Positions 1-6,291 of a stretch of 22,240 bases of DNA are shown here, in pieces (position 1 is the first letter of the stretch; each line of letters begins with the position of its first letter). Under the pieces are notes generated by a model that was given only the letters and a program-made list of their open reading frames with translations, did no database searches and was not told the origin of the DNA. The translations under genes were made by a program, and so were the position numbers. This DNA is from Clostridiales bacterium UBA4644 (GTDB lineage: Bacteria > Bacillota > Clostridia > Oscillospirales > Butyricicoccaceae): NCBI GenBank assembly GCA_002405755.1, contig DHMK01000032.1, positions 1 to 22,240 on the forward strand, in the 5' to 3' direction.

Positions 1-527
1 TCGAAGGTGCCGCCGCCCAGGTCATAGACCATAACCTTCTGCTCATTTTCCTTATCGATGCCGTAAGCCAGCGCCGCGGCTGTAGGCTCGTTGATGATAC
101 GCTTGACCTCCAGGCCGGCGATCTTACCGGCGTCCTTGGTGGCCTGACGCTGCGCATCGGTAAAGTACGCAGGAACGGTGATGACGGCTTCCGTGACCTT
201 TTCGCCCAGATAAGCCTCGGCGTCGGTCTTCAGCTTCTGCAGGATCATCGCGGAGATCTCCTGAGGCGTGTAAGTCTTGCCATCGATTTCGACCTTATAG
301 TCGGTACCCATCTTCCGCTTGATAGAGCTGATGGTGCGCTGGGGGTTGGAGACAGCCTGGCGCTTTGCCACCTGGCCGACCATGCGCTCACCGGTCTTGG
401 AAAACGCAACAACGGAGGGCGTTGTCCGTGCGCCTTCCGCGTTAGGGATAACGACAGGTTCGCCGCCTTCGATCACGGCGACGCAGGAGTTGGTGGTGCC
501 CAGATCAATACCAATGATTTTAGACAT
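1..527 (-). CDS. dnaK: Chaperone protein DnaK (Hsp70), N-terminal part; cut by the window edge
   Basis: Cytosolic ATP-driven Hsp70 chaperone that binds unfolded peptides and works with GrpE and DnaJ. The visible 175 codons begin MSKIIGIDLGTTNS, the phosphate-1 loop of the actin-like ATPase. They continue through TVPAYFTDAQRQATKDAG and INEPTAAALAYG, and stop just after the second phosphate motif VYDLGGGTF at the window edge. After the IKRKMG segment (residues ~70) the chain goes straight to KVEIDGKTYTPQEIS, lacking the roughly 24-residue insertion of E. coli-type DnaK, which is typical of Gram-positive Hsp70. The start is fixed by a GGAGG site (537-541) nine bases upstream. It is the third gene after hrcA and grpE, 68 bases beyond grpE, presumably under the same CIRCE control. 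The substrate-binding half, and any dnaJ, lie outside the window. Confidence 0.97.
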   Translation of the reverse strand, partial: MSKIIGIDLGTTNSCVAVIEGGEPVVIPNAEGARTTPSVVAFSKTGERMVGQVAKRQAVSNPQRTISSIKRKMGTDYKVEIDGKTYTPQEISAMILQKLKTDAEAYLGEKVTEAVITVPAYFTDAQRQATKDAGKIAGLEVKRIINEPTAAALAYGIDKENEQKVMVYDLGGGTF

Positions 528-595
528 AGTTAAGTTCCTCCATAGTTCTATTTTTTATTTTATTATTATCGGGATGAAATGTGTCTGTCTGCCGC

Positions 596-1177
596 TCAGT
601 CCGTGGTCTTGACCATGGCAGGGCGGATCAGGCGGCCGTTCAGGGTGTAGCCCTTCTGCAGCACCTGAACGATCACCGGCTCGCCGGCGCCCTCGCCCTC
701 CTGGTGCATGACGGCATTGTGGAAATTGGGATCGAAAGCTTCGCCCTCCTTGCCGCATTCCTCCACGCCGCACTTTTTGAGCAGATCCTGGAACTGCTTC
801 AGGATCATGCGGACGCCCTCGTCTGCCTCGGCGGCGGAAGCGGCCCGCTCCAGATTGTCCAGCACCGGCAGAAACAGACCGATGGTGCTGATCTGCGCAT
901 CCTGATAGGTGCTGTCCCGCTCCTTTTGGGAGCGCTTGCGGAAGTTATCGTATTCCGCCAGCACGCGCATATAGGTCTCCGTCTTTCGGGCGGCCTCCTC
1001 CTCCAGCTGGCAGATCTTTTCCTCCAGCTTGGCCGCGTGCTTTTTCTCGTTTTTTTCGTTTTTTTCCTTGCCGTGGGCCTTGGCGGGCTGGGTCTCCGGC
1101 GTTTCCGGCCGGGTCTCCGGCGTCTGCTCCGGGGCCTGCTCCGCCTGGGTTTCAGGATTCTTCTTTTCTTCGCTCAT
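596..1177 (-). CDS. grpE: Nucleotide exchange factor GrpE
   Basis: GrpE releases ADP from DnaK and so resets the chaperone cycle; it acts as a cytosolic dimer. The 193-residue chain has a low-complexity charged N-terminus (Glu/Pro/Thr then Lys/Asn/Glu repeats), a long coiled coil, the family motif EYDNFRKRSQKER, the segment LPVLDNLERA, and the C-terminal beta-domain signature VLQKGYTLNGRLIRPAMV. I chose the ATG at 1177 (MSEEKK) because AGGTGAG lies about six bases upstream; a longer form from the ATG at 1192 adds MQVRP but has AAGG directly against the start codon. With the chosen start the gene overlaps the 3' end of hrcA by 26 bases, which suggests coupled translation. It belongs to the hrcA-grpE-dnaK heat-shock operon. 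Confidence 0.96.
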   Translation of the reverse strand: MSEEKKNPETQAEQAPEQTPETRPETPETQPAKAHGKEKNEKNEKKHAAKLEEKICQLEEEAARKTETYMRVLAEYDNFRKRSQKERDSTYQDAQISTIGLFLPVLDNLERAASAAEADEGVRMILKQFQDLLKKCGVEECGKEGEAFDPNFHNAVMHQEGEGAGEPVIVQVLQKGYTLNGRLIRPAMVKTTD

Positions 1178-2225
1178 CGGTCTCACCTGCATCCTTTAAT
1201 TGTTTGATTGACCGGCCCATCACGCTTCTGATGGCCTGTGTAAAGGCCGCCAGCTTTGCGCAGATGTCGGCATAATCCATTCTGGCCGGGGCGATGATGC
1301 CCACGATGCCTTTGGTGTTTTGATCAATATCGTAGCTGGTAAATACCAGTCCGGCGTCCCGCATACTGGGATCCTGCAGCTCCGGCCCGATGCGCACATT
1401 GATGGGGCTTCCGTCTGCCGTTTCCAGCAGCTCACCCACCCGGCTCCGGTCGGAAAAATATTCCAGCAGCTCCCGGGCCCGCCCGGTGTCCTGATATTCC
1501 CGGTTGTCCAAAAGCCGGGCCGCGCCATCGATATAGACCTCCGGCCGGCTGCCCGCCTCGGTGCTCCGGATAAAATCCAGAATATCGGCGGTGAAGCGGC
1601 AGACCTGCGAGTTCTCGCCCATCCCCTGGGAAACAGAGGAAAGCAGCTGCTCCAGCCGGTCCTGCTCGATGGCCATATTCAGCGCTGTGGCCAGCATGGC
1701 GGCGGTGGAGGGGTCCACCGGCTCCTGCAGGCGGAACATCTTGTTTTTCACATCGCTGCCCGTGACCAGAATCACGGCATAGCTCTTTCCCTGATCCACC
1801 GTGATGAGCTCGCATTTTTTGACCTTGTCGCTGCCCTTGCGGGAGATCATAGCCACGGCGGTGTGCTGGGTCATCTCGCCGATGACCTTGGAGGCGGAGA
1901 CCATCACATTGCCGATCTCTTTCATCTTGGCCTCCATCATCAGCCGCATGGCCTCCAGCTCGTTGGTGGCCACTCTGGTCTGCTCCATCAGCTCGTTCAC
2001 ATAGAGCCGGTACGCGGCGAAGGAAGGGATCCTTCCCGCAGAGACATGGGGCTTTTCCAGATAGCCCAGCTCCTCCAGCTCGCTCATCTCGTTGCGGATG
2101 GTGGCGGAAGAGATCGGCGTATCAAAGCTGTCGGCCAGGGTCTTGGACCCCACCGGCTCCGCCGTATCGATGTAGCTCTCCACGATCGCCTTCAAGATCC
2201 TGCGCTTTCGTTCCGGAAGCTCCAT
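1152..2225 (-). CDS. hrcA: Heat-inducible transcription repressor HrcA
   Basis: HrcA is the dimeric repressor that binds CIRCE and shuts off class I heat-shock genes; its folding depends on GroEL, which makes it a chaperone-level sensor (family knowledge). The 357-residue protein shows the N-terminal winged helix (ERKRRILKAIVESYIDTAEP, then ISSATIRNEMSELEELGYL), the hallmark HVSAGRIPSFAAYRLYVNEL segment, and the C-terminal HrcA domain (EVYIDGAARLLDNREY, GPELQDPSMRDAGLV, GIVGIIAPARMDYA). The ATG at 2225 (MELPERK) follows a strong AAGGGGGAAG site. An upstream in-frame ATG at 2258 would add 11 residues but starts inside the CIRCE element and has no good site. First gene of the operon. Confidence 0.96.
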   Translation of the reverse strand: MELPERKRRILKAIVESYIDTAEPVGSKTLADSFDTPISSATIRNEMSELEELGYLEKPHVSAGRIPSFAAYRLYVNELMEQTRVATNELEAMRLMMEAKMKEIGNVMVSASKVIGEMTQHTAVAMISRKGSDKVKKCELITVDQGKSYAVILVTGSDVKNKMFRLQEPVDPSTAAMLATALNMAIEQDRLEQLLSSVSQGMGENSQVCRFTADILDFIRSTEAGSRPEVYIDGAARLLDNREYQDTGRARELLEYFSDRSRVGELLETADGSPINVRIGPELQDPSMRDAGLVFTSYDIDQNTKGIVGIIAPARMDYADICAKLAAFTQAIRSVMGRSIKQLKDAGETDERRKEES

Positions 2226-2244
2226 CTTTCTTCCCCCTTTCATT

Positions 2245-2271
2245 TTAGCACTCATCATCTCCGAGTGCTAA
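2245..2271 (-). promoter_or_regulatory. CIRCE operator (HrcA-binding inverted repeat)
   Basis: TTAGCACTC (2245-2253), nine-base spacer, GAGTGCTAA (2263-2271): an exact match to the CIRCE consensus, with both nine-base arms perfect. It lies 20 bases upstream of the hrcA start, in the leader/-10 region, so HrcA would repress its own operon here. Confidence 0.97.
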
Positions 2272-2303
2272 TCATAGCTTACCACTTTTTTCCCGATTGT
2301 CAA
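2271..2303 (-). promoter_or_regulatory. Putative sigma-A promoter of hrcA-grpE-dnaK
   Basis: On the minus strand a perfect -35 TTGACA lies at 2298-2303. The -10 is less clear: TAAGCT (2276-2281) gives a 16-base spacer but only three consensus matches, whereas TATGAT (2271-2276) is a better hexamer but 21 bases away. Either places CIRCE at or just after the -10, where bound HrcA would block initiation. Confidence 0.55.
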
Positions 2304-2378
2304 CCCTTTTTCCAAAAAATATGTGAACAAATTGGTAACATTGTATATCCAATTGTTTAACACCCCGGAAGAGTGCTA

Positions 2379-2403
2379 AAAAGGGCGGCAAGCTGCCGCC
2401 CTT
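2379..2403 (-). terminator. Rho-independent terminator of tadA
   Basis: Read on the minus strand just after the tadA stop, AAGGGCGGCA and TGCCGCCCTT form a perfect stem around a three-base loop, followed by a short T run that continues into AGCACTC. It separates tadA from the downstream heat-shock operon. Confidence 0.85.
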
Positions 2404-2421
2404 AGTGTGTGCGTTGTTCTG

Positions 2422-2868
2422 TTATTTCTTGCGCAGATCGGAGAAAAATTCCTGCAGCAGCCCGGCGCATTCCGCCGCCAGGACGCCGCCATAGAGCCGG
2501 ATCCGCACGCCGAAGGCCTCCTCAAAAAGATTCATCACGCCGCCGCAGGCCCCGAAGACCGGGTCGGAGGCCCCGAAGACCACGCTCTCCGGCCGGGCGT
2601 TGAGTATCGCGCCGGCGCACATGGGACAGGGCTCCAGCGTCACATACAGGGTGCAGCCCGTGAGCCGCCAGTCGCCCAGCGCCTGCTCCGCCTGCCGGAT
2701 CGCCATCAGCTCCGCGTGGCCCAGAACAGTCCGGTCCGTTTCCCGCCGGTTATAGCCCCGGCCGATGACCTGCCCGTCCTTCACCACGACGCAGCCCACC
2801 GGCACCTCGCCCAGCCGCCGCGCCTGCTCCGCCTGCTCCAGCGCCATGCGCATAAACTGCTCCCGCAA
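2422..2868 (-). CDS. tadA: tRNA adenosine(34) deaminase TadA
   Basis: TadA converts adenosine-34 to inosine in the tRNA-Arg(ACG) anticodon and is a zinc-dependent homodimer. The protein shows the deaminase core: VPVGCVVVKDG, HAELMAIRQAE (zinc His and catalytic Glu), then TLEPCPMCAGAI, where the two Cys of PCPMC complete the zinc site. The C-terminal LLQEFFSDLRKK matches the family's closing helix. At 148 residues it has normal length. The frame opens at a TTG (2868). An internal ATG at 2853 (MRMALEQ) has a good GGGAG site six bases upstream and would give 143 residues; either is possible because family members vary here. It has its own promoter and terminator, so it looks monocistronic. Confidence 0.94.
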   Translation of the reverse strand: MREQFMRMALEQAEQARRLGEVPVGCVVVKDGQVIGRGYNRRETDRTVLGHAELMAIRQAEQALGDWRLTGCTLYVTLEPCPMCAGAILNARPESVVFGASDPVFGACGGVMNLFEEAFGVRIRLYGGVLAAECAGLLQEFFSDLRKK

Positions 2869-2894
2869 ACGCCATCCCCGCCTTTCTTTCCTTT

Positions 2895-2923
2895 ATTATA
2901 TAAAAAGCGGCGGAAAAGCGCAA
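2895..2923 (-). promoter_or_regulatory. Promoter of tadA
   Basis: Minus-strand TTGCGC (2918-2923), 17-base spacer, TATAAT (2895-2900), located 27 bases upstream of the TTG start of tadA. The -10 is perfect; the -35 has TTG plus a weaker second half. Confidence 0.7.
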
Positions 2924-2936
2924 GCAAAAACGGACT

Positions 2937-4310
2937 TTACGCCGCCGGACAGAGGATCTCCGCCGCAAAGACCGCCGTTTCTCCGTCTGCCGACGGGGTC
3001 AGCGCTGAGACGACACGCCAGCCCTCCGCCGCGGCGTCCACCTCCGTCACGCCGTAAAACCCTGCGCTTTGCTTTTGTATGGCCTTCGTTATGGCGTAAG
3101 CCGCGTCTTCCCCGCCCCGGCCCGCCAGCGCATCGGCGCTTTGGATCACATAGCCCCAAACCTCCAACCATTGCTGCACCGTGCCATATTCATAGACCTG
3201 ATAGGTCTGCCGCTCCATGGAAACGGTCATGCGCACCCGGCAGACATGGCCGGCTGCATCGGTAACGATCTGCTGTGCCGGCGCGTCGGCTGCATTTTTC
3301 CAGGCGCCCTCCGCCGTCATCCTCCCCCGCTGGCCGCTGGCCGCCATGGCCCGGTTCAGATTGGCGGCATACTGCGCTGGCGTCAGCGGCGCAGCATAGG
3401 GCAGCGCCAGCAGCCGGCCCGGGAGCAGCACCAGCAGCACCGCCAGCCCCGCCGCCATCAGGTCAAAGATCCATTGCCGCGGCCGCTCCGCCAGATAATA
3501 ATCCCAGTCCTCGTTCCAGCGCTGCACCTTTCCCTGCCGGGAATCATAGCAGACCTTGAAGATCAGGATCCAGCCGAGGATGGGGATCCCCAGCAGCAGC
3601 CCGTACAGCAGCACATGGGCCGTCCGCCAGAGCGCTTCCCCATAGGTCAGGCGGCGATCCGGCCCAGGTATCCCGCTTTCCAGCTGCAATCCCAGCAGAT
3701 ACCTTCCCGGTGTTGTGCCCCAAAGGGCCAGCAGGACCGGCTCCAGCAGCAGGCAAAGCCCCATCACCGCCAGCAGCTGGAGCAGCCAGTGGCTTACGGT
3801 GCATTGAAGCATGCCGAAGCACACCGCAAACCACAGGCCCCAGCAAAGGCCCAGATCCAGCAGTCGGGCAAGGCCCCGGCGGACCCAATGGGTCACGGCA
3901 GGCTCCCGCTGCTCCTCCGGCGGCAGCGCCGGTGCGGCGGCCGCAGGCTGCGGCAGGGCCCCGCGGTATTTTTCCGGCTCCAGCGCCGCATAGGTCACCT
4001 GCTCTTCCAGCATGGCGGTGCAAAGCCTTCTGGCTTGCCATCTCTCCATTTTCAAAGCCTTCAACGCCAGATCCTGCCGCCGCAGTGCAGTCTGCGGGGA
4101 AAGCTCTTCCCTCTGCACCTGCCGGATGGTCTCCACCGGCATGCCCAGCCGCCGCAGCAGGGCGATCTTTTCCAGCGCAGCGGCGTCCTCCGCGGAATAG
4201 TCCCGATAGCCGTTGGCCCGCCGCGCCGGACGCAGCAGCCCTTCCTTTTCATAAAAACGGATGTTGGCCCGGGAGATCCCCAGCCGCACCTCCAGCTCTT
4301 TGATGGTCAT
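2937..4310 (-). CDS. MerR-family DNA-binding domain fused to an RDD-like membrane domain
   Basis: A 457-residue fusion. Residues 1-70 are a MerR winged helix (TIKELEVRLGISRANIRFYE, then GLLRPARRANGYRDYS), followed by a helical stretch to ~115 in the usual MerR dimerisation position. A Pro/Ala-rich linker (120-137) leads to an RDD-like membrane domain: RRGLARLLDLGL opens a first hydrophobic helix (~148-169), a second runs ~175-197, GTTPGRYLLGLQLE is the typical RDD loop, and a third spans ~233-255. A fourth hydrophobic helix (~279-303) precedes a soluble C-terminal domain (~305-457) that I do not recognise. It would therefore be a membrane-tethered regulator; its signal and targets are unknown, and C-terminal topology is ambiguous. 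The start follows AAAGGAGG. No MerR-type Cys metal site is evident. A MerR-style promoter lies directly upstream. Confidence 0.85.
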   Translation of the reverse strand: MTIKELEVRLGISRANIRFYEKEGLLRPARRANGYRDYSAEDAAALEKIALLRRLGMPVETIRQVQREELSPQTALRRQDLALKALKMERWQARRLCTAMLEEQVTYAALEPEKYRGALPQPAAAAPALPPEEQREPAVTHWVRRGLARLLDLGLCWGLWFAVCFGMLQCTVSHWLLQLLAVMGLCLLLEPVLLALWGTTPGRYLLGLQLESGIPGPDRRLTYGEALWRTAHVLLYGLLLGIPILGWILIFKVCYDSRQGKVQRWNEDWDYYLAERPRQWIFDLMAAGLAVLLVLLPGRLLALPYAAPLTPAQYAANLNRAMAASGQRGRMTAEGAWKNAADAPAQQIVTDAAGHVCRVRMTVSMERQTYQVYEYGTVQQWLEVWGYVIQSADALAGRGGEDAAYAITKAIQKQSAGFYGVTEVDAAAEGWRVVSALTPSADGETAVFAAEILCPAA

Positions 4311-4337
4311 CGTGTCGCCTCCTTTGCTCTGCCCTGT

Positions 4338-4368
4338 ATCATAAAGGATAAAGCAGCTTTACAGTCAA
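4338..4368 (-). promoter_or_regulatory. MerR-type promoter with 19-bp spacer and internal palindrome
   Basis: Minus-strand TTGACT (4363-4368) and TATGAT (4338-4343) are separated by 19 bases instead of 17. Inside the spacer is the perfect 13-base dyad TAAAGCAGCTTTA (4349-4361 on the plus strand). Over-long spacer plus central dyad is the classic architecture activated by MerR-family proteins, and the gene it drives encodes a MerR domain, so autoregulation is likely (inference). Confidence 0.75.
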
Positions 4369-4382
4369 GCTGTTTTTTCAAA

Positions 4383-4425
4383 AAACACGCCATTTTCCTC
4401 CAAAGCGGGGTAAAATGGCGTGTTT
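4383..4425 (-). terminator. Rho-independent terminator after the mazF-linked membrane gene
   Basis: AAACACGCCATTTT (4383-4396) and AAAATGGCGTGTTT (4412-4425) form a 14-base-pair stem. On the minus strand the stem is followed by a run of six T. It closes the leftward transcription unit ending at 4474 and insulates the MerR-fusion promoter. Confidence 0.85.
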
Positions 4426-4473
4426 CTGTTCGTATTGTTTCGCGCTTTGGGCCGGAAGGCCGCTTTGCCCTTG

Positions 4474-5085
4474 TCAGGCGACAGTATAATCGCCGGCGAT
4501 CAGCACAGAGCAGCCCTGGGCGGAGGTAAAGCCCCGGCCCTCGGCGTTTATGATATAAAGGTGGTTGGCCTGCAGTCCCTTGCCATTTTCCAGCGTTTCC
4601 GCATCGCTGAGATCCACCAGGCCCGGAGACCCGGCAGCCGCGCAGACGGCCGCGCCGGAGCGGAGGATCACCTGACAGCCCACGCCGCAGGAGACCGTTG
4701 CTCCCGCGGGGATCTGCACCACCGCCCAGGAAGCGGAGCCGCCGGAGACGCCGCCCATCTGCTGCACCACGGCGGCGGCGATCTGGTCGATCACCGCGCT
4801 GTCCAGCTGGCCGGAGGAATGCTTGCGCACCTGCTGATCCACATAGCTTTCCAGCTCCTGCGTCTTCTGCTGCAGAGTCTGATCATAATCGTTCAGCGTC
4901 TGGGCAAGCTTTTCGTCCATCTCGCTTTTCGTCTGCGGCAGCAGGACCTCGTTTATGTAGCTCAGCGTGACCAGCGGGTCGCTCTGGCTACCGTATTCCG
5001 CTGCAATGGCATAGCAGCCCACGGCCATCAGCAGGCCGGTGAGCACGCAGACGATCCGGATCCCCCACTTGTTTTCTTTCTTCAC
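4474..5085 (-). CDS. Membrane-anchored coiled-coil protein of unknown function, linked to mazF
   Basis: Not recognised as a named family. The 203-residue product has a short basic N-terminus (KKENKWG), one hydrophobic helix (~8-29) that looks like a signal anchor, a polar Gln/Lys/Glu-rich coiled-coil stretch (~50-90), a Gly/Ser linker, and a beta-rich C-terminal domain (~118-203) with AVVQIPAGATVSCGVGCQVI and KGLQANHLYIINAEGRGF. The likely topology places the coiled coil and beta domain outside the cell. I chose the GTG at 5085 because GGAGGG lies five bases upstream and the codon sits one base after the mazF stop; the frame stays open much further upstream, but only as a shadow of mazF. Tight spacing implies co-translation with mazF. 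A role as an antitoxin is not supported by any recognisable motif. Confidence 0.75.
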   Translation of the reverse strand: MKKENKWGIRIVCVLTGLLMAVGCYAIAAEYGSQSDPLVTLSYINEVLLPQTKSEMDEKLAQTLNDYDQTLQQKTQELESYVDQQVRKHSSGQLDSAVIDQIAAAVVQQMGGVSGGSASWAVVQIPAGATVSCGVGCQVILRSGAAVCAAAGSPGLVDLSDAETLENGKGLQANHLYIINAEGRGFTSAQGCSVLIAGDYTVA

Positions 5086-5086
5086 G

Positions 5087-5518
5087 TTATCCCTCCATTG
5101 TAGCATCCCGCCCGGGCCGCAGGCCCAGACTGATGGCGATGGCGCCATCCACCCGCTCCATGGCCGCCTGATCCAGACAGCCCATCCGGTCCCGCAGACG
5201 GCGTTTGTCCAGCGTCCGCATCTGCTCCAGCAGCACCACGGAATTTTTGGAGAGACCAAAGCTCCGGGCCTCCAGCTCGATATGGGTAGGGAGCCGGGCC
5301 TTGTTCTGCTGGGATGTGATGGCGGCGGCGATGACGGTGGGGCTGTAGCGATTGCCCACATCGTTCTGCACGATGAGCACCGGGCGCATACCGCCCTGCT
5401 CGCTGCCCACCACCGGACTGAGATCCGCATAATAGATCTCGCCGCGTCTGACGATATTCGGTTGATGTTCCACAGTATCACGCTCCGCAGGAATCAAGTC
5501 GGACAAGTCCGCAACCAT
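5087..5518 (-). CDS. MazF/NdoA-family (PemK-like) endoribonuclease toxin
   Basis: MazF/NdoA enzymes are dimeric, sequence-specific mRNA interferases (family knowledge). The core is strongly NdoA-like: VRRGEIYYADLSPVVGSEQG with the active-site Arg, RPVLIVQNDVGNRYSPTVI, AAITSQ with the conserved Thr, LPTHIELEA, and SVVLLEQMRTLDKRRL. The ATG frame gives 143 residues, longer than the usual ~116. A GTG at 5473, with GGAG nine bases upstream, would give 128 and may be the true start, since the ATG has only a weak GGA site. No AbrB- or RHH-type antitoxin gene is visible upstream; the preceding gene encodes a lipoprotein. Downstream is the membrane coiled-coil gene, one base away. It probably belongs to the flavoprotein-lipoprotein transcription unit. 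Confidence 0.92.
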   Translation of the reverse strand: MVADLSDLIPAERDTVEHQPNIVRRGEIYYADLSPVVGSEQGGMRPVLIVQNDVGNRYSPTVIAAAITSQQNKARLPTHIELEARSFGLSKNSVVLLEQMRTLDKRRLRDRMGCLDQAAMERVDGAIAISLGLRPGRDATMEG

Positions 5519-5599
5519 ATCATTCCACGCGGTGACGCTTTTTAATCACAAGCTCACAGGTTTCGCCCCGTGAAATGCCGCGGCGTGTCTCGCTCCATG

Positions 5600-6235
5600 C
5601 TATGCGCGCCCGGCAAGGGCTGTGACAGTCTCAGTATACCACAGCTCCGGCGTCGACGCAACCGGTTCCCGCGGGGTCAGCGAAAATTCTTCCACCTGCA
5701 CCGTCAGCTGCAGGGCTCCGCCCAGATAAAGCTCCGCGCTTTCCGGAAAAAGCGTCTCCGGCAGCAGAAAGATCCGCTTCTGCACCAGCGTTCCGTCCGG
5801 CAGATCCGTCTGATATTCCAGCCGAAGCCGCCGGCCCAGGTCTGTAGAGACTTCTCCCGCTCCGGCAGGGAGCTCCTCCCGCAGCTGCCCCAGCAGACAG
5901 GGCAGCGCGTCCGCCGGCGCAAAGCCCCCCGGCTCCGGCAGAAGGGCGTCCAGCGTAATGTCCTCATAGCAGATGGCGCTGCCATCGGCGGCTACCTCCG
6001 CCCGGATGCCCGCCACCGAGGCAGGCTCCAGTATCGTCACGGAAAAGCAGTCCTCCCCCTCCTGCAGCTCCAGCAGATATTCGCAGCAGAAGCCGCCATA
6101 GGTCCGCACCCGGCAGCGGGCAGCGGCCAGCGTGTTTTGATAGGTCTCCCTCACCTGCTCCGGGCCGGGCGCGGCTTTTCCGCAGCCGGAGAGCAGCAAA
6201 AGCAGGCAGAGGACGCCTGCGGCGAGCTTTTTCAT
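5600..6235 (-). CDS. Putative lipoprotein of unknown function
   Basis: A 211-residue secreted protein with a lipoprotein signal peptide: MKK, a hydrophobic stretch, then the lipobox LLSGC with Cys18 as the lipid-modified residue. The mature part contains several beta-type stretches (CCEYLLELQEGEDCFSVTIL, ITLDALLPE, LRLEYQTDLPDGTLVQKRIF, ALQLTVQVEEFSL), suggesting a compact LolA- or outer-sheet-like fold, but I cannot place it in a named family. GGGAG eight bases upstream fixes the ATG at 6235. It lies 56 bases after the flavoprotein gene and 81 bases before mazF, so it looks like the middle gene of one leftward unit. It would be anchored on the outer face of the cytoplasmic membrane. Confidence 0.82.
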   Translation of the reverse strand: MKKLAAGVLCLLLLLSGCGKAAPGPEQVRETYQNTLAAARCRVRTYGGFCCEYLLELQEGEDCFSVTILEPASVAGIRAEVAADGSAICYEDITLDALLPEPGGFAPADALPCLLGQLREELPAGAGEVSTDLGRRLRLEYQTDLPDGTLVQKRIFLLPETLFPESAELYLGGALQLTVQVEEFSLTPREPVASTPELWYTETVTALAGRA

Positions 6236-6291
6236 GTGATCATCTCCCGCCCAAGCCTATGCAGCGAAGCGGACGGATAGACCGCAACCCC

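Noticed and set aside
2869..2936. Possible terminator of the MerR-RDD gene (GCGGCG ... CGCCGC then T5)
   Set aside because: Only a six-base stem with a ~30-base loop, and the right arm lies inside the tadA promoter spacer; too weak to call.
3069..4529. A 486-codon plus-strand open frame opposite the MerR-RDD gene
   Set aside because: Gln/His/Pro/Arg-rich shadow composition, no recognisable domain, and it runs across the MerR promoter and a terminator.
5086..5481. Upstream extension of the coiled-coil gene through mazF
   Set aside because: The added sequence is a Trp/Cys/Arg-rich out-of-frame reading of mazF; the GTG at 5085 with GGAGGG is a far better start.
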